From Myxocyprinus asiaticus (taxonomy: Eukaryota > Chordata > Actinopteri > Cypriniformes > Catostomidae): 64,000 bases of DNA. Positions 22,380-33,685 of this stretch are shown here, piece after piece (the first letter of the stretch is position 1; each line of letters opens with the position of its first letter). A program made the translations under genes and the position numbers. The notes under the pieces are model-generated. The model made no database searches. It was not told where the DNA came from and worked only from the letters and a program-made list of their open reading frames with translations. The stretch is from NCBI RefSeq assembly GCF_019703515.2, contig NC_059349.1:26718744-26782743 (forward strand), given 5' to 3'.

Positions 22380-23410
22380 AATTTTCGTCCAGATGCCATC
22401 TCTCTTGGTGAAGTTCCAACCAATCCCAATTGATGGAAATCTTTGTGTGGACGAACAAATTGTCCCATTCAAGGGGAAAAACCCCATGAAACAGTACAAT
22501 CCCAAGAAGCCAAAACACTAGGGATATAAAATCTTTGTTCTTGCTGATAGCATTGACATAGTCTACAACTGTGAGGTGTACACTGGGTGTATCTCTCTCT
22601 GCAATGGGCAGCCTGACATAGGCGCGAGTGGCAACATAGTGCTAATCCTTTCAAGCATCATTCCAGACAACATCTCCCACAAGTTGTTCTTCGACAACTG
22701 GTTTTCCAGTGTTGACCTGCAGATGCTGTTGGAAAAGAGGAAGATCCACTGGCACAGTCAGAACCAATCGTCTGGTTGGATGCTGTCTCCCCACTGATTG
22801 AGACATGAAAAGGAAAGGAAGGGGGGGCTTTTGAGGAAAAGGAGACCATTTATAATGGGGTTACTCTCAGGGCTGTGAAGTGGCGTGATAATCGTGCAGT
22901 CACTCTCCTCTCCACCTTTGCCTCAGTGAATCCAACAACCACTGTTATGAGATGGGACAAAAAAAGGAAGACAACAGTCCAGGTGAAATGCCCAAGCATT
23001 GTCACCATGTACAAGGGGACGGGAGGTGTTGATCTACTAGACTCCCTCATCGCCCTCTACAGAACAAAGATTCGATCCAAAAAGTGGTATCACCGAGTGG
23101 TCTTCCACATTTGATCTGGCTGTTGTTGAGGCCTGGCTCCTCTACCGGAGAGACAGCAGAGACTGTGACATCCCCCCAAAGGATGTGTGTAGCCTTGCAA
23201 AATTCAAACCTGAAGTTGCAGCGTGTCTCTGTATGGAGAAGAAGGCCTTGAAGAGAAGGGGGGACCATCACAGCACAGTGAGGAAGAACAGCTTGAAAAG
23301 CATCCAAATCCCCTGTAGAACCACGACCATCAACGCTGGTTCACTTTGATCAGACAGGTCACATTGGCCTGTTTGGGTTGAAAAAAAAGGCCGATGCAAA
23401 TACCCAGGTT
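22380..23410 (+). mobile_element. piggyBac-like transposase remnant
   Basis: Pieces of a piggyBac/PGBD4-type transposase in several frames: VPFKGKNPMKQYNPKKP near 22460-22510, then GASGNIVLILSSIIPDN and LFFDNWFSS (22576-22797), then LLSTFASVNPTT, VKCPSIVTMY and GGVDLLDSLIALYRTKIRSK (22875-23114), and WLLYRRDSRD. Stops and a frameshift near 22798-22860 inactivate it. It sits inside the zic-like intron. Confidence 0.85.
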
Positions 23411-23589
23411 GTTCAGGCATTGTAAAAGTGCAGTACTCAAAATGTGCTACCTACCTGTGTTTATCTGTTGAGAGGAATTTCTTCCTCAATTTTCACAAGC
23501 AGTGAGGTGCCATTAGTGAGGAAGGAGATTTTGTGTGTATGTGCTTGTGTACATGCAGGTCCTTGTGTGTGTATGTGCATGCTTGTAAG

Positions 23590-25155
23590 GATAAGACTGT
23601 TTGACTGTTTTGATCACACGGACTGGGAGATGTTCCGGTCCGCCTCTGATGACGACATTGAGCTTTACGCTGATAGCGTAATGTGTTTCATCAGAACGTG
23701 CGTAGAGGACGTCATTCCGACCAGAACTGTACGAATCTATCCGAATCAGAAACCTTGGATCAATAGCGATGTTCGCGTGGCACTTAATGTGCGGACCTCC
23801 AAATTGTGCCTGTTCAAAAACAATCAAAAATAACTTGTTTAAATGACTGGCGTCCTGTTGCTCTGACCCCCATCATCAGCAAATGTTTTGAGAGACTAAT
23901 CAGAGATTACATCTGCTCTGTATTGCCACTCTCTCTTGACCCGCTGCAGTTTGCTTACCGCAACAATCGCTCCACTGATGATGCCATTGCATCTACAATA
24001 CACACTGCTCTCTCCCACCTGGAAAAAAAGAACACTTATGTGAGAATGCTGTTTGTAGACTACAGCTCAGCATTCAACACCATAGTGCCCTCCAAGCTAG
24101 ATGAGAAACTCCGGGCTCTGGGCTTAAACAGTTCGCTGTGCAGCTGAATCCTGGACTTCCTGTCAAGCAGACGCCAGGTGGTTAGAATAGGCAGCAACAT
24201 CTCCTCATCACTGACCCTCAACACTGGAGCCCCACAGGGCTGTGTTCTCAGCCCACTACTGTATTCCTTGTACACACATGACTGTGTGGCAACACGTAGC
24301 TCCAATGCCATCATTAAGTTTGCTGATGACTCGACGGTGGTAGGTCTGATCACTGACAATGATGAAACAGCCTACAGAGAGGAGGTGCACACTCTGACAC
24401 ACTGGTGTCAGGAGCACAACCTCTCCCTCAACGTCAGTAAGACAAAGGAGCTTGTGGTGGACTTCAGAAGAAAAGAAAGAGAACACAGCCCCATCACCAT
24501 CAATGGAGCACCAGTGGAGAGAGTCAGCAGCTTCAAGTTCCTGGGTGTCCACATCACTGAGGAACTCACATGGTCTGTCCACACTGAAGTCGTTGTGAAG
24601 AAGGCTCATCAGCGCCTCTTCTTCCTGAGACGGCTGAGGAAGTTTGGAATGAACCGCCACATCCTCACACGGTTCTACACCTGCACTGTAGAGAGCATCC
24701 TGACTGGCTGCATCACTGCCTGGTACGGCAATAACACCGCCCACAACCGCAAAGCACTGCAAAGGGTGGTGCGAACTGCCAGACACATCATCAGAGGTGA
24801 GCTTCCCTCCCTCCAGGACATATATACCAGGCGGTGTGTGAAAAAAGCTCGGAGGATCATCAGAGACTCCAGCCACCCGAGCCATGGGCTGTTCTCACTG
24901 CTACCATCAGGTAGGCGGTATCGCAGCATCAGGACCCGCACCAGCCGACTCCATGATAGCTTCTTCCCCCAAGCAATCAGACTTTTGAACTCTTGATCTC
25001 CCACGATCAAAATACATCAGCACTGCACTTTATTACCCTTACTCTTATATCTCACACTGGACTGTCATAAATTATATTATTATTATTATATTATATTCTC
25101 TCTTAACAACTGACTATCAACCGACAGCCTGAATGTCAATACAGTACAATACTGT

Positions 25156-25208
<53 letters not shown>

Positions 25209-25483
25209 TTTTTTATATATTTTTATTTTTATTGAATAATGTGTATCTATATAGTGTGTATTGTATACTGTACAGTGTATGTTATTATTTGTATACTGTT
25301 GAGTGTAATTATGTGTATATTAGACTTTAAATTGTGCTGTGTTAATTTGATGTTATTGTAAATTGGTATATGACTCATCACTGTCACGACTGCTATGTTG
25401 ATCGGAACTGCACCCAAGAATTTCACACACCATTGCACTTGTGTATATGGCTGTGTGACAATAAAGTGATTTGATTTGATTTT
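23590..25483 (+). mobile_element. L2-clade LINE, internally deleted
   Basis: The 5' part (23590-~23805) encodes the region after the endonuclease (DDIELYADSVMCFI, NQKPWINSDV). It jumps near 23806 straight to RT ([38 protein letters not shown]), so the intervening region is deleted. RT continues with GAPQGCVLSPLLY, the catalytic FADD box and SLNVSKTKELVVDF to the C-terminal SGRRYRSIRTRTSRLHD. There is one in-frame TGA at 24145-24147 between the 23806-24147 and 24178-24996 segments. The tail ends with the TGATTTGATT microsatellite typical of L2 (25465-25483). Confidence 0.85.
25161..25206. repeat. (TA)n microsatellite
   Basis: About 46 bases of uninterrupted AT dinucleotides in the 3' part of the L2 LINE. 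Confidence 0.95.
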
Positions 25484-26136
25484 GATAAGGTGCATATTAG
25501 GAAAAGGTTATGGTGATTTTTAATGTTTTACCTTGAAACAACACTGATTGTAATGTTTTGAAAGCATAACTTGATGATAAGATGGTTTGGTAATACTTGT
25601 GTTCCACGATGGTGCAATGTTGACTGAGAGCAACAGCTGGATATGAAATGTTACTCTTTATTAAATATGAAATGTGTAATACATTAAAAACTAGATACAT
25701 CTGTTTGTTCAAGTGTTTAGTTAAAGAAATTTATGTTTTCAATAAACATATTTATTTTTTCTGCATGAAAATGTCAAATGTTTCAATTTGTCCATTGTGG
25801 TACAATGTTGCCTTGAGTCAACAAACTTTTAATAAATAAATTTCAAAATAATGAAAATGTTTATTGATATTGTTATAGTGTCCAATTTTAAGCAGGAAAA
25901 ACATCACAACATTTTTTTCCCTCATTGATATCATATTGCGTACCATAGAGGGTCAACAGACCCTTCTTTGTGTTACAGGTGAAAAACCTTTCAGAAATCC
26001 TTTTAAATCTTGTGAGAGATGTTTTGCGATCAGCAGTGATACAGACGTTCGTGTTTTTACACCTGGCAAACAATATATTTGCATAGACTGCAATAAATCA
26101 TACACTCACGCAAGCTCCCTCAGAAAACACTCAAAG

Positions 26137-27230
26137 GTAAATTATCATTTAAACACAAAATTATATTCAGACGTTCTACTTGTTCCTTATGTGATGGCCC
26201 ACTCCAATTACATTTTATATTTATAGTGTTTTAGTTTTTGCTTGCTGCTTTAATTAATAGTTTTTCATCTTCTATGCCTTTATTGTCTTCTTTGCTCTAT
26301 CTTCATCTTTTATCACTCAATGTTTGTGAATGACACAACAAAGGGGAAGAAACCAAACAACCAGAGCTGCTAAAAAGTAAAAGTTTGATGTTAATGTGCC
26401 TCAACTAAGGACCACTCTGGAATAAACTGTGTTCTCTTCAGTCAGACAGAATAAATCCTTTATGCATTGATCAGATGTCTCCAAGCAGTAATTGTGTTTA
26501 TTAGAACAGTCTGACCGCCACTAATCTGAGCTAATCTCTTTGTGTGTACAACTTTTGCCTGTAAAAGATCATTTGCCAATAGAGCCATTCTGCGCTGTAG
26601 AAAGTTAAAAATTTAATTTAAATCAAATTTGTATTTAAATTGTAATTCTTATCCTGCGGGGTAAATAACACAGTTCAGAATGCTGTGATTCTTTCCTTGA
26701 GGAATTATTGTTTAATGAACAAGTGTAGAATTCAGGACAATCTTTGGTATAGCCCATATGTTTTCTAACCAACTTGCTTTTTTGTTATGGTATGAATTTT
26801 GCAGCAAATGTTAAAATGTTCTTGGCTGTTTCTTTGCTGCCTATTTCATCATAACACAACAGCTTGGATAGGTGTGTAGACAGGTGACTATTTGTAGAGC
26901 TACTGTAGGGGTCATGGAAATTATTTTTATATCAGTTAACAAAGGATGCATTATGTGCAGCTGCCATTGAAAGTATTTCATGCAACACTATAAAGACTGA
27001 TTTTCCAGAGTGTTCCCCAGTGATTGCACATCTGAAAGTTTTCCCACTGGACCAAACTATCAAGCTTATACCTGTCAATCAATATGCAGCTGACAGTCAA
27101 TACCGGCATTTCTCATTTCCAGCCATATGATGGGCCTTTGCATTCTTTAATTGTCATATGCCATTACCAAGCTTCATTAATTGGTGTTTTCCCCTTGAGT
27201 GCTTCATTATTAATAACACGCTCAAATCAT
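26137..27230. other. zic-like downstream region, no exon 3 found
   Basis: The Zic third exon would be expected here. No Ser/Pro-rich C-terminal sequence or terminal NEWYV-type motif is seen in any frame. No other gene or repeat is recognised. Confidence 0.4.
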
Positions 27231-28265
27231 AGTCTGTATCATCAGTGCAGATGTTGGTGTATTCCTAAAATGTTTACTGTTAACATAAAGTTTGACTTGA
27301 CTTGTAATATTGAGGACAGTATTACTGTAATCAGCAGTTACAGAAATACTCAAACCAACCCGTCTGGCACCAAAAATCATGCCACGGTCCAAATCACTGA
27401 GATCACATTTTTTCCCCATTCCGATGGTTGATGTGAACATTAACTAAAGCTTCTGACCCGTATCTGCATGATTTTATGCACTGCACTGCTGCCACACATT
27501 TGGCTGATTAGATAATCGCATGGATGATTGTTGGTGCCAGACAGGCTGCTTTGAGTATTTCGGTAAATCTAAGCACAGTGTAGTTTTAGCGGGAAGACTA
27601 GCAGCTGTACATCATCGCACTATTAGTTAGGTAACTCCTAGCCAATCACATGTAAGCCATTGCTTTATAAGTCTGCTCACAATCTATCACACTGCTGTTT
27701 CAGTGTGCTAACACAGCAACCTCCACCACCCCACCACCACCAGTTGAGTCCCATCTTGCATGAGGGTAGGCTCCTCGCCCCTGCCTCCTATCTCCAGCAG
27801 GATATGACGGTTCCGAGTACAACTTCTTAGGACCACCAGACGGGGCATACGCCAAAGAGAGACATTACATTTTCTGTTTTCTATTCATCAAATAAATGTC
27901 ATCTTGAATTTCACTCAAGTCTGCGAGTCTTCCCGATATAACTGCTGATCTCCTGGGATTTTCATGCACAACAGTCTCTAGAATTTACTTCGAATGGTGG
28001 CAAAAACAAAAAAACATCCAGTGAGGGCCAGTTCTGTGGATGGAAATGCCTTGTTGATGAGAGAGGTCAACAGAGAATGGCCAGAGTGGTTCAAACTAAC
28101 AAAGTTTATGGTAACTCAGATAACCTCTCTGTACAATTGTGGTGAGAAGAATATCATCTCAGAATGTTATTCTGAGATGCGGGTTGCCGCTGGTTTGGCG
28201 GCACGAGGGGTACCTACACAATATTAGGAAGGTGGTTTTAATGTTGTGGCTGATCGGTGTACTTC
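27230..28265. mobile_element. Tc1-like copies in inverted arrangement
   Basis: The - strand at 27440-27300 encodes a Tc1 N-terminus (MGKKCDLSDLDRGMIFGARR, LSISVTAD). The + strand from 27520 encodes the same region again (MIVGARQAALSIS), interrupted at ~27567 and resuming at 27939 with TADLLGFSCTTVSRIY, then EWPEWFKLTK and TQITSLYNCGEKN. The right terminal repeat ends 'gtggctgatcggtgta' at 28250-28265. The left end and the catalytic middle are missing. Confidence 0.75.
27567..27938. mobile_element. ~370-base insertion with 15-base inverted ends
   Basis: It interrupts the Tc1 reading between LSIS and TADLLGFS. Near its edges 'cgggaagactagcag' (27590-27604) and 'ctgcgagtcttcccg' (27922-27936) match as inverted repeats at 14 of 15 positions. 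TAA occurs at both outer edges and may be a target duplication. It contains 'tttataag' and 'aataaatg', but no coding sequence. Family unknown. Confidence 0.55.
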
Positions 28266-28433
28266 AAGAAAGCATGCCTTTAGCATTTCTATTCATCTCA
28301 ATGGCAGCTGAGCTGGCGTATGACCGCCTGGAAGTACGCGACCTGGATGCTGCCATCTTTGCTTTATGGTCACTCAGTTTGAGCCAATTACCTGTGCCGT
28401 GAATGCAGCAGACAAGGAAAACATTCTTCTAAC

Positions 28434-28720
28434 CAGAGGTGGGTAGTAGCGTGCTACATTTACTCCGTTACATTTACTTGAGTAACTTTTTGGAAAAAAA
28501 AAATACTTTTAGAGTAGGTTTAAAAGTTGGTACTTTTTACTCTCACTCAAGTAAATTAATGAAAACAATTTACTTTTACTTCATTACAACGGGCAGCGTT
28601 CCTGTCTTTACATGAATGGTTTTAATTTTAGTTAATTTTAACAACAGTGTTGTTGTGTCTGTTATTCACATTGATAGTGTTGTTAAAGATAAATGTTACT
28701 TTGTACAACCTTCACAATGC
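28434..28720. repeat. hAT-like non-autonomous element fragment
   Basis: Starts with 'cagaggtgggtag' followed by 'tttactccgttac' and 'ttgagtaactttttgg', the typical 5' end of a hAT-derived repeat of fishes. The 3' end was not found. Confidence 0.55.
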
Positions 28721-31700
28721 ATTCCTTCAAAGGCGATGGGAAGTTCACTCGGAACTGTTGTCCGACAACGGAACACGAGGACAATTGCATTTAATGGAAT
28801 GGTAATTTTTCGCATGCGCAGTAAGGGGATTTAAGCGTTTTTTTATACGTTTCAGTGTGGACGAGCAACTTTTGGAAAACGCTTGAAAAGAGCAGTGTGG
28901 ACAGAGAGTGTTTCGAAAACGCAGCTTTCAGATGTATCCGGATTAATGTGGATGTAGCCTTAGAGTTGTCACTGCATATTAAGCTGAGATTGTAGAAAGT
29001 ATTTTAACACTGAAAAGGTTTTAAGCATGTTATGTTTATAGGAAAAGCAGAATGTTAGACTATCATTGGTTATATTTTAGTTTTATTAATGTAGGCTACC
29101 ATATGAAGACAGTAAGAGTCTTAAAAAACCTTGACAACATATGATAATAAAGGTTTTTTCCTCTCACATGGTGTAAAGAGCATTACAATATTACGTCAGC
29201 CTGCTGTCAAAGATGCTTCTTTGTGATGGCAGACGTGACAGCATGATAATGATCAAAAGATATAATTAACCTGTGCAGAAGTAATTGAAACACTGTTTGA
29301 AGCCTCAGGCCCTCTCCTCCATATGCACACACGCTTTAGACATCCATTAGTGAGCTTGATTTGGTTACTGTGATAGTATCATGCAAGGCTGCTGCACTTT
29401 CCTTATAGTGACTAATTTGTCTACGTGACAAAGAGGACTGGCATGGACTGAGCAGGTGGATTCTTCGTTCCTGAGTGCAGGCCTAGATCAGAACCTCAGA
29501 TGCATATAATATTTCTTGTAATACGTTACACTTGCCTGAATCTGTTCAACCATGTATTAACAGTGAACCTAGTCATTTTACCTAATAACACAAATGAACC
29601 GTTCCTTTTTTTAAAATATATTTAAAATCATGTACACTCACATGAGTTGAAGACTCCATTCATACTGTATCTATGGCCTTCGAAAAGCGGTTTTAAATGG
29701 CACAGGTCTCCTCTGTTGAGATCAAGTGACCAGCCAAACACTTCTCACTTTAGGTGCATTCCAATCAACAATAAGGGTCCTACCATATGGATTGTATTCA
29801 GCCATCTTAAGGGAGATTCCAGTCTGAAGGGAGCATACATGTTCAGTTGTAAGGGCACTGCAAACAGTATAGGGAATAAATGTACATCGATTCACCACTG
29901 CACAGGAGGTGGAGAGGGAAATTTGCCCACCAGTCATTGCAAACCAGTTGAGTAGGCCCCTACTGTAGTGTGGCTTTTTTTATATATATATACATTAAAT
30001 AGCAACAGTCATTTAACTACGAGTTACAAGTCTGGAGAAATATGTTAATTTAAATATATAACAATATATATTGGGTCATCTTACTTGAACCCTTTAACCA
30101 GCATTACTCATGCATTGTCTGTGTTTGATGATTTGTAAGGTAGGCTATTCCAAATGAACTCATTTTGTCAAGTGACGTGAACTTCAACAGATATCCCGTG
30201 CTCAGTGAGTAGGGACACTGCGTAGGGACCCTGTGGATTGAAACGCACCTTTTGTCTCAGTAAGCCCCCTATTATTGGATACTTATGCTCACGGAATAAA
30301 TTAATCATGGCAGACTGTGAATAATGATTTTTTTAAAATGGCATACATTGGTAAGAACTATTGTTGGTGCATGATGCTGCATCCATGTTGCCAGGTGTCA
30401 GCAGAAGCCTAAGTTGACTGCCATGTCAGCCAAAGCAACATAAGCAAAAAATACTGAGTGCAGCTTTAATGTTAGAAATATGACTCAAAATAACTAAATA
30501 AATAACCAAAACAAATAAATTCTTTGCAGCTCTTCTAGACTGAACCCATGGTCACTTCTTAAATGATGACTTTGCCTCAAGTGCTAGCTTCTGTTTTACA
30601 GCAGAACTGGTCTAGGTCAACATTAAAAAATATAACAACAAACAACATTTTGTAACTCTTCTAGAGTCAAACATTGGTCAGTTCATTGTGCTTCCATTCC
30701 AAGTCCCCCAAACAATTCTGGATGTCTGACCCTTGGGCTTTGGGGCTTTTTTATTTTCTCAGAATCAGAATGATAATTAACAATGACAGGGCCTTGTGAG
30801 ACTAAGGACATAAAATATGTTCTTGTTCTAAAATAAACTTTGCTGGGGATCCCCTTATTTGAGTTTTCACACAGACTTTAAAGATGGTTTAAAAATGAAA
30901 TCTTCAACCTTATAATTGACCACTGTATTACAAAAGATTTACCTTGAATTCTCACTGCTCTTTATAGGCTACTGAAGATGAAGTATGTTTCTTCCCTGAT
31001 GGTTTTTCTTCAAAGCTACAAACACAAATTGGTTGGTAGTAATACATTCAAAATGAAAGTAGAATGTTATACAAAGAATATTTGACAAATAGTCCTCATT
31101 GAAGAAAATCCAGTTAGCTCAGCCCCTCTCATTGCTTTTCAGAGTGCTCTTTGAGGTCTGTACATGACATCTGTCTTTAAGCCAGCACACCTTTCTGATT
31201 CAGTTTAGTGCAAATGCATAGCAAATTCTGGCAAGTGGCATGAAAAAGAAAGAAGCTTTGATTATGGCCCTGCCATGCTTATTTACATTTACACATTTGG
31301 CAGATTTTTTGGTATACATTTTCTCAGTATGTGTGTTCTCTGGGAATTTAGCCATGATCTTAGTCTTGCTAGCACTATGTTCTATCAGTTGAGCTACAAG
31401 AACAGTTTAATAACCTACAGTATAGCGCGAAACTCAGTGAGGCTGGTTTCTTCAGATATACCCATAGTAAAGAAAATGACACATCTTATTAACCTCAGTT
31501 GTTTCTGCAATATACCAATGAGATTAGATGGAGAGAAAATAATCTCCTGCATCTCAGTTTTTTGACCTGAGAAAAATACCCTCACATCTCGTCTCGTGTT
31601 TCAGACTGCCTCAAACTGTGCTCAGATTTTCTAGAATGCCAAAGAGTACAGATTTCAACTCAAATACATCTTTATACATTTACTGTGTATCAACAATTGT

Positions 31701-31727
31701 CGCATTTGTGTGTTTATTTTTAATAAG
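28721..31727. other. intergenic, no confident feature
   Basis: Three kilobases without a recognised gene. A repeat-like segment at 28830-28960 ('agtgtggacgagcaac', 'agtgtggacagagag') and an unassigned ORF of 102 codons at 29647-29955, open also on the other strand, carry no known domain. Confidence 0.35.
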
Positions 31728-32196
31728 CAGAGTTGGGTGTAATCCGATTACAAAGTAATCAGTAACTGTAATCAAATACATTTTAGTAAAAAGTAGTGTA
31801 ATACATTTAAAATTATTGTAATCAGATTACAGTTACTGACTTTTAATTAAAGTGATTACTTTTAAGTACAGTACTTAAGTTACACATTTCTAAAATAATA
31901 TTATGTATAATGCCTAAAAATATGAATTCATGTATTCATATGTATGTCTGTTTGTGTCTCTGTAACAGCTGAAGGGTTTGCAACACTGAACTTGAGGAAA
32001 TATAGGCATTATTTTGAATTTGTTGAGCGGAAAAACAAAAACTTTTCTATGAAAAGTGTTTTAGAAAGTAACAAAAGTAATTAGTAAAGAGATTACTTTT
32101 TATGAAGTACTCTGTAAAGTAATCTGATTACAATGTTAGATACTTAATGAGTAATGTGTAGTAGATCATTTATTTTAAGTAATTTAACCAACACTG
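31728..32196. repeat. hAT-like MITE with GTAATC/GATTAC motifs
   Basis: The ends 'cagagttgggtgtaatc' (31728) and 'ttaaccaacactg' (to 32196) are imperfect inverted repeats of the CAGTGTTGG type. The inside is rich in 'aatcagattacagttactg' repeats in both orientations. A clear 8-base target duplication is not visible, so the edges may be off. Confidence 0.55.
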
Positions 32197-33023
32197 TAGA
32201 TATTTGAGAAAAAAAACATCTGATACTTACAGTACATGTTTTTCCCGAGCTATAAAAAAAATATTTTTGAGCAATAAAATTTAGTCTTGTTGCAAATATC
32301 ATCATAATGACTCAAACAACTAATATAATGTATCTTTTTAGCATTTCATGGCTAAAATGAAAATAAAATACTTTTCATTCTTGTATTGTTATACTCTCTC
32401 ATTATAAGTTATTCTTGTAATACTGTCTCATGTCCTCGCTGAGAAAGGGAGAGTGAGTGAATGGGGAAGATACAGTATTCTGGGCATTACTGACTGTGAG
32501 AAGAGAGCTCTGCTCTTCATCAGAATTCCTCAGTAGGTGTCGAGTTTATGCCTGATAGTGAAGAGCGTTCAACCATATCAAACTCTTGTACTCATTAATA
32601 CAGAGGCTGCAGGCTGCTTGAGGGGAATGCTTGAGAAATTTAGCAGTAGCAGTTAGCCAAAATAATAACCAGATAATACAGCGGTCGGCCAAGTACTGCA
32701 TAAGACCAGGGGTAAGGAACCTTTTTCCTATCAAGGGCCATTAGAGTATTTACAATTTATTCACTGCCATACAATTGCTTGCAATTTCTTATTGTGGGTT
32801 AAAAGTAACATACAGGTGCATTCTGTATGTCCTCAACACCAAGAAAAAAAATGAAAGGGGACTTTCCATTATACAGCAACCATTCAGTAAACATTATTCA
32901 AAATCTCCGATATGGCAAGCATTACACCATAGTAAGCACAACACATTGCATGAATATGACATACAAAGCAACCCCACACTACTTCATAAGTCACCAAAAA
33001 TGTTAGAGTAATAGAATTGTTTC

Positions 33024-33685
33024 ACAGGTGCTAAAGAGACATACCAAGCTGAGAGTTAGCAGGTTTTGAATAAAACAATTATTTAAAATGGTGGTGTGCT
33101 GATATGGCTTATATCAAACACAACAGAAAGAAAAAATGAAGCAGACATAATGTATTTTGCAATTACTCAAAGTTTTCCTGATACCCCAAGCAGGTCTCAA
33201 ACCAGCAACCATTCAACCTCCAAATCACACAGGTATGGTGCACCTTACCAGTGGACCATATTGTCACAGATGCTAAAGAAACATACCAAGCTTAGAGTCA
33301 GCAGGTTTTGAAATAAAAAAAGAATTCAAAATGGTGGAGAGTCAATATGGCTGATATCAAACACAGCAGAAAGAAAGAACAGACCGGTCATAATGTATTT
33401 TGCAAATACTAAAAATTTTGCAAGTTGCTCTAAGCTGGCAATCTTTTGATCTCCAGAGTACAAAGGCATGGCGCACTGACCACTGTATCACATGTTCTAC
33501 AGGTACTGAAAAGGATATACCAAGATGAGAGTCAGCATGTTTTAAATTTCAAAAGTATTCAAGAGGGTGAATTGCTGATATGGCCGATATCAAACACAGC
33601 AGAAAGAAAGAACAAACAGGTCATGAGGCATTTTGCAATTACTCAGTGTTTTTCAGTTGTCCCAAGCTGGTCTTGAACTGATTAG
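33024..33685. repeat. three degenerate ~235-base tandem repeats
   Basis: Units start near 33024, 33266 and 33500, each with 'cataccaagct.agagt.agcaggtttt', then 'atggctgatatcaaacac.agcagaaagaaa', then 'attttgcaattactca'. The later parts 34021-34060, 35030-35100 and 35385-35430 share the 'tgggatttgaacccaggacc'-like module. The module resembles a tRNA B-box region, but no tRNA fold is evident. Confidence 0.6.

Larger units (their letters stand above)
21371..26136 (+). pseudogene. decayed Zic-family zinc-finger gene (zic1/zic4-like)
   Basis: Two exons are readable. The first is open from 21371 (first in-frame ATG 21599) to donor 21989 and carries Zic fingers 1-3 (CTMRELISYLTAEHVD, PFKAKYKLINYMRVHTGEK, ENLKLHERTHTG). 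The second, 25979-26136, carries fingers 4-5 ([28 protein letters not shown]). Both Zic introns are at the ancestral points: inside the Gly codon of HTGEKP, and after RKHSK with a GT donor at 26137. Ligands are lost: the first His of fingers 1 and 2 is Tyr, both Cys of finger 3 are gone, and finger 4 lacks a Cys and both His. The Zic C-terminal exon and a convincing N-terminus are not found. Exon 2 is 6 bases shorter than expected, so the frame is kept. It is either a pseudogene or a protein that no longer binds zinc normally. Confidence 0.8.

Noticed and set aside
24256..24885. 209-codon ORF on the - strand
   Set aside because: It is the antisense shadow of the L2 reverse transcriptase and has no domain of its own.
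27567..27938. Solo LTR, because of a TATA-like site and AATAAA
   Set aside because: The inverted ends are 14/15 over 15 bases rather than TG...CA, and no clear 4-6 base duplication exists. A TIR element fits better.
29647..29955. 102-codon ORF, also open on the reverse strand
   Set aside because: No domain, no exon signals, and looks like an unassigned repeat segment.
31728..32196. Exact hAT target duplication around this MITE
   Set aside because: The flanking octamers ttaataag and tagatatt do not match, so no duplication is claimed.
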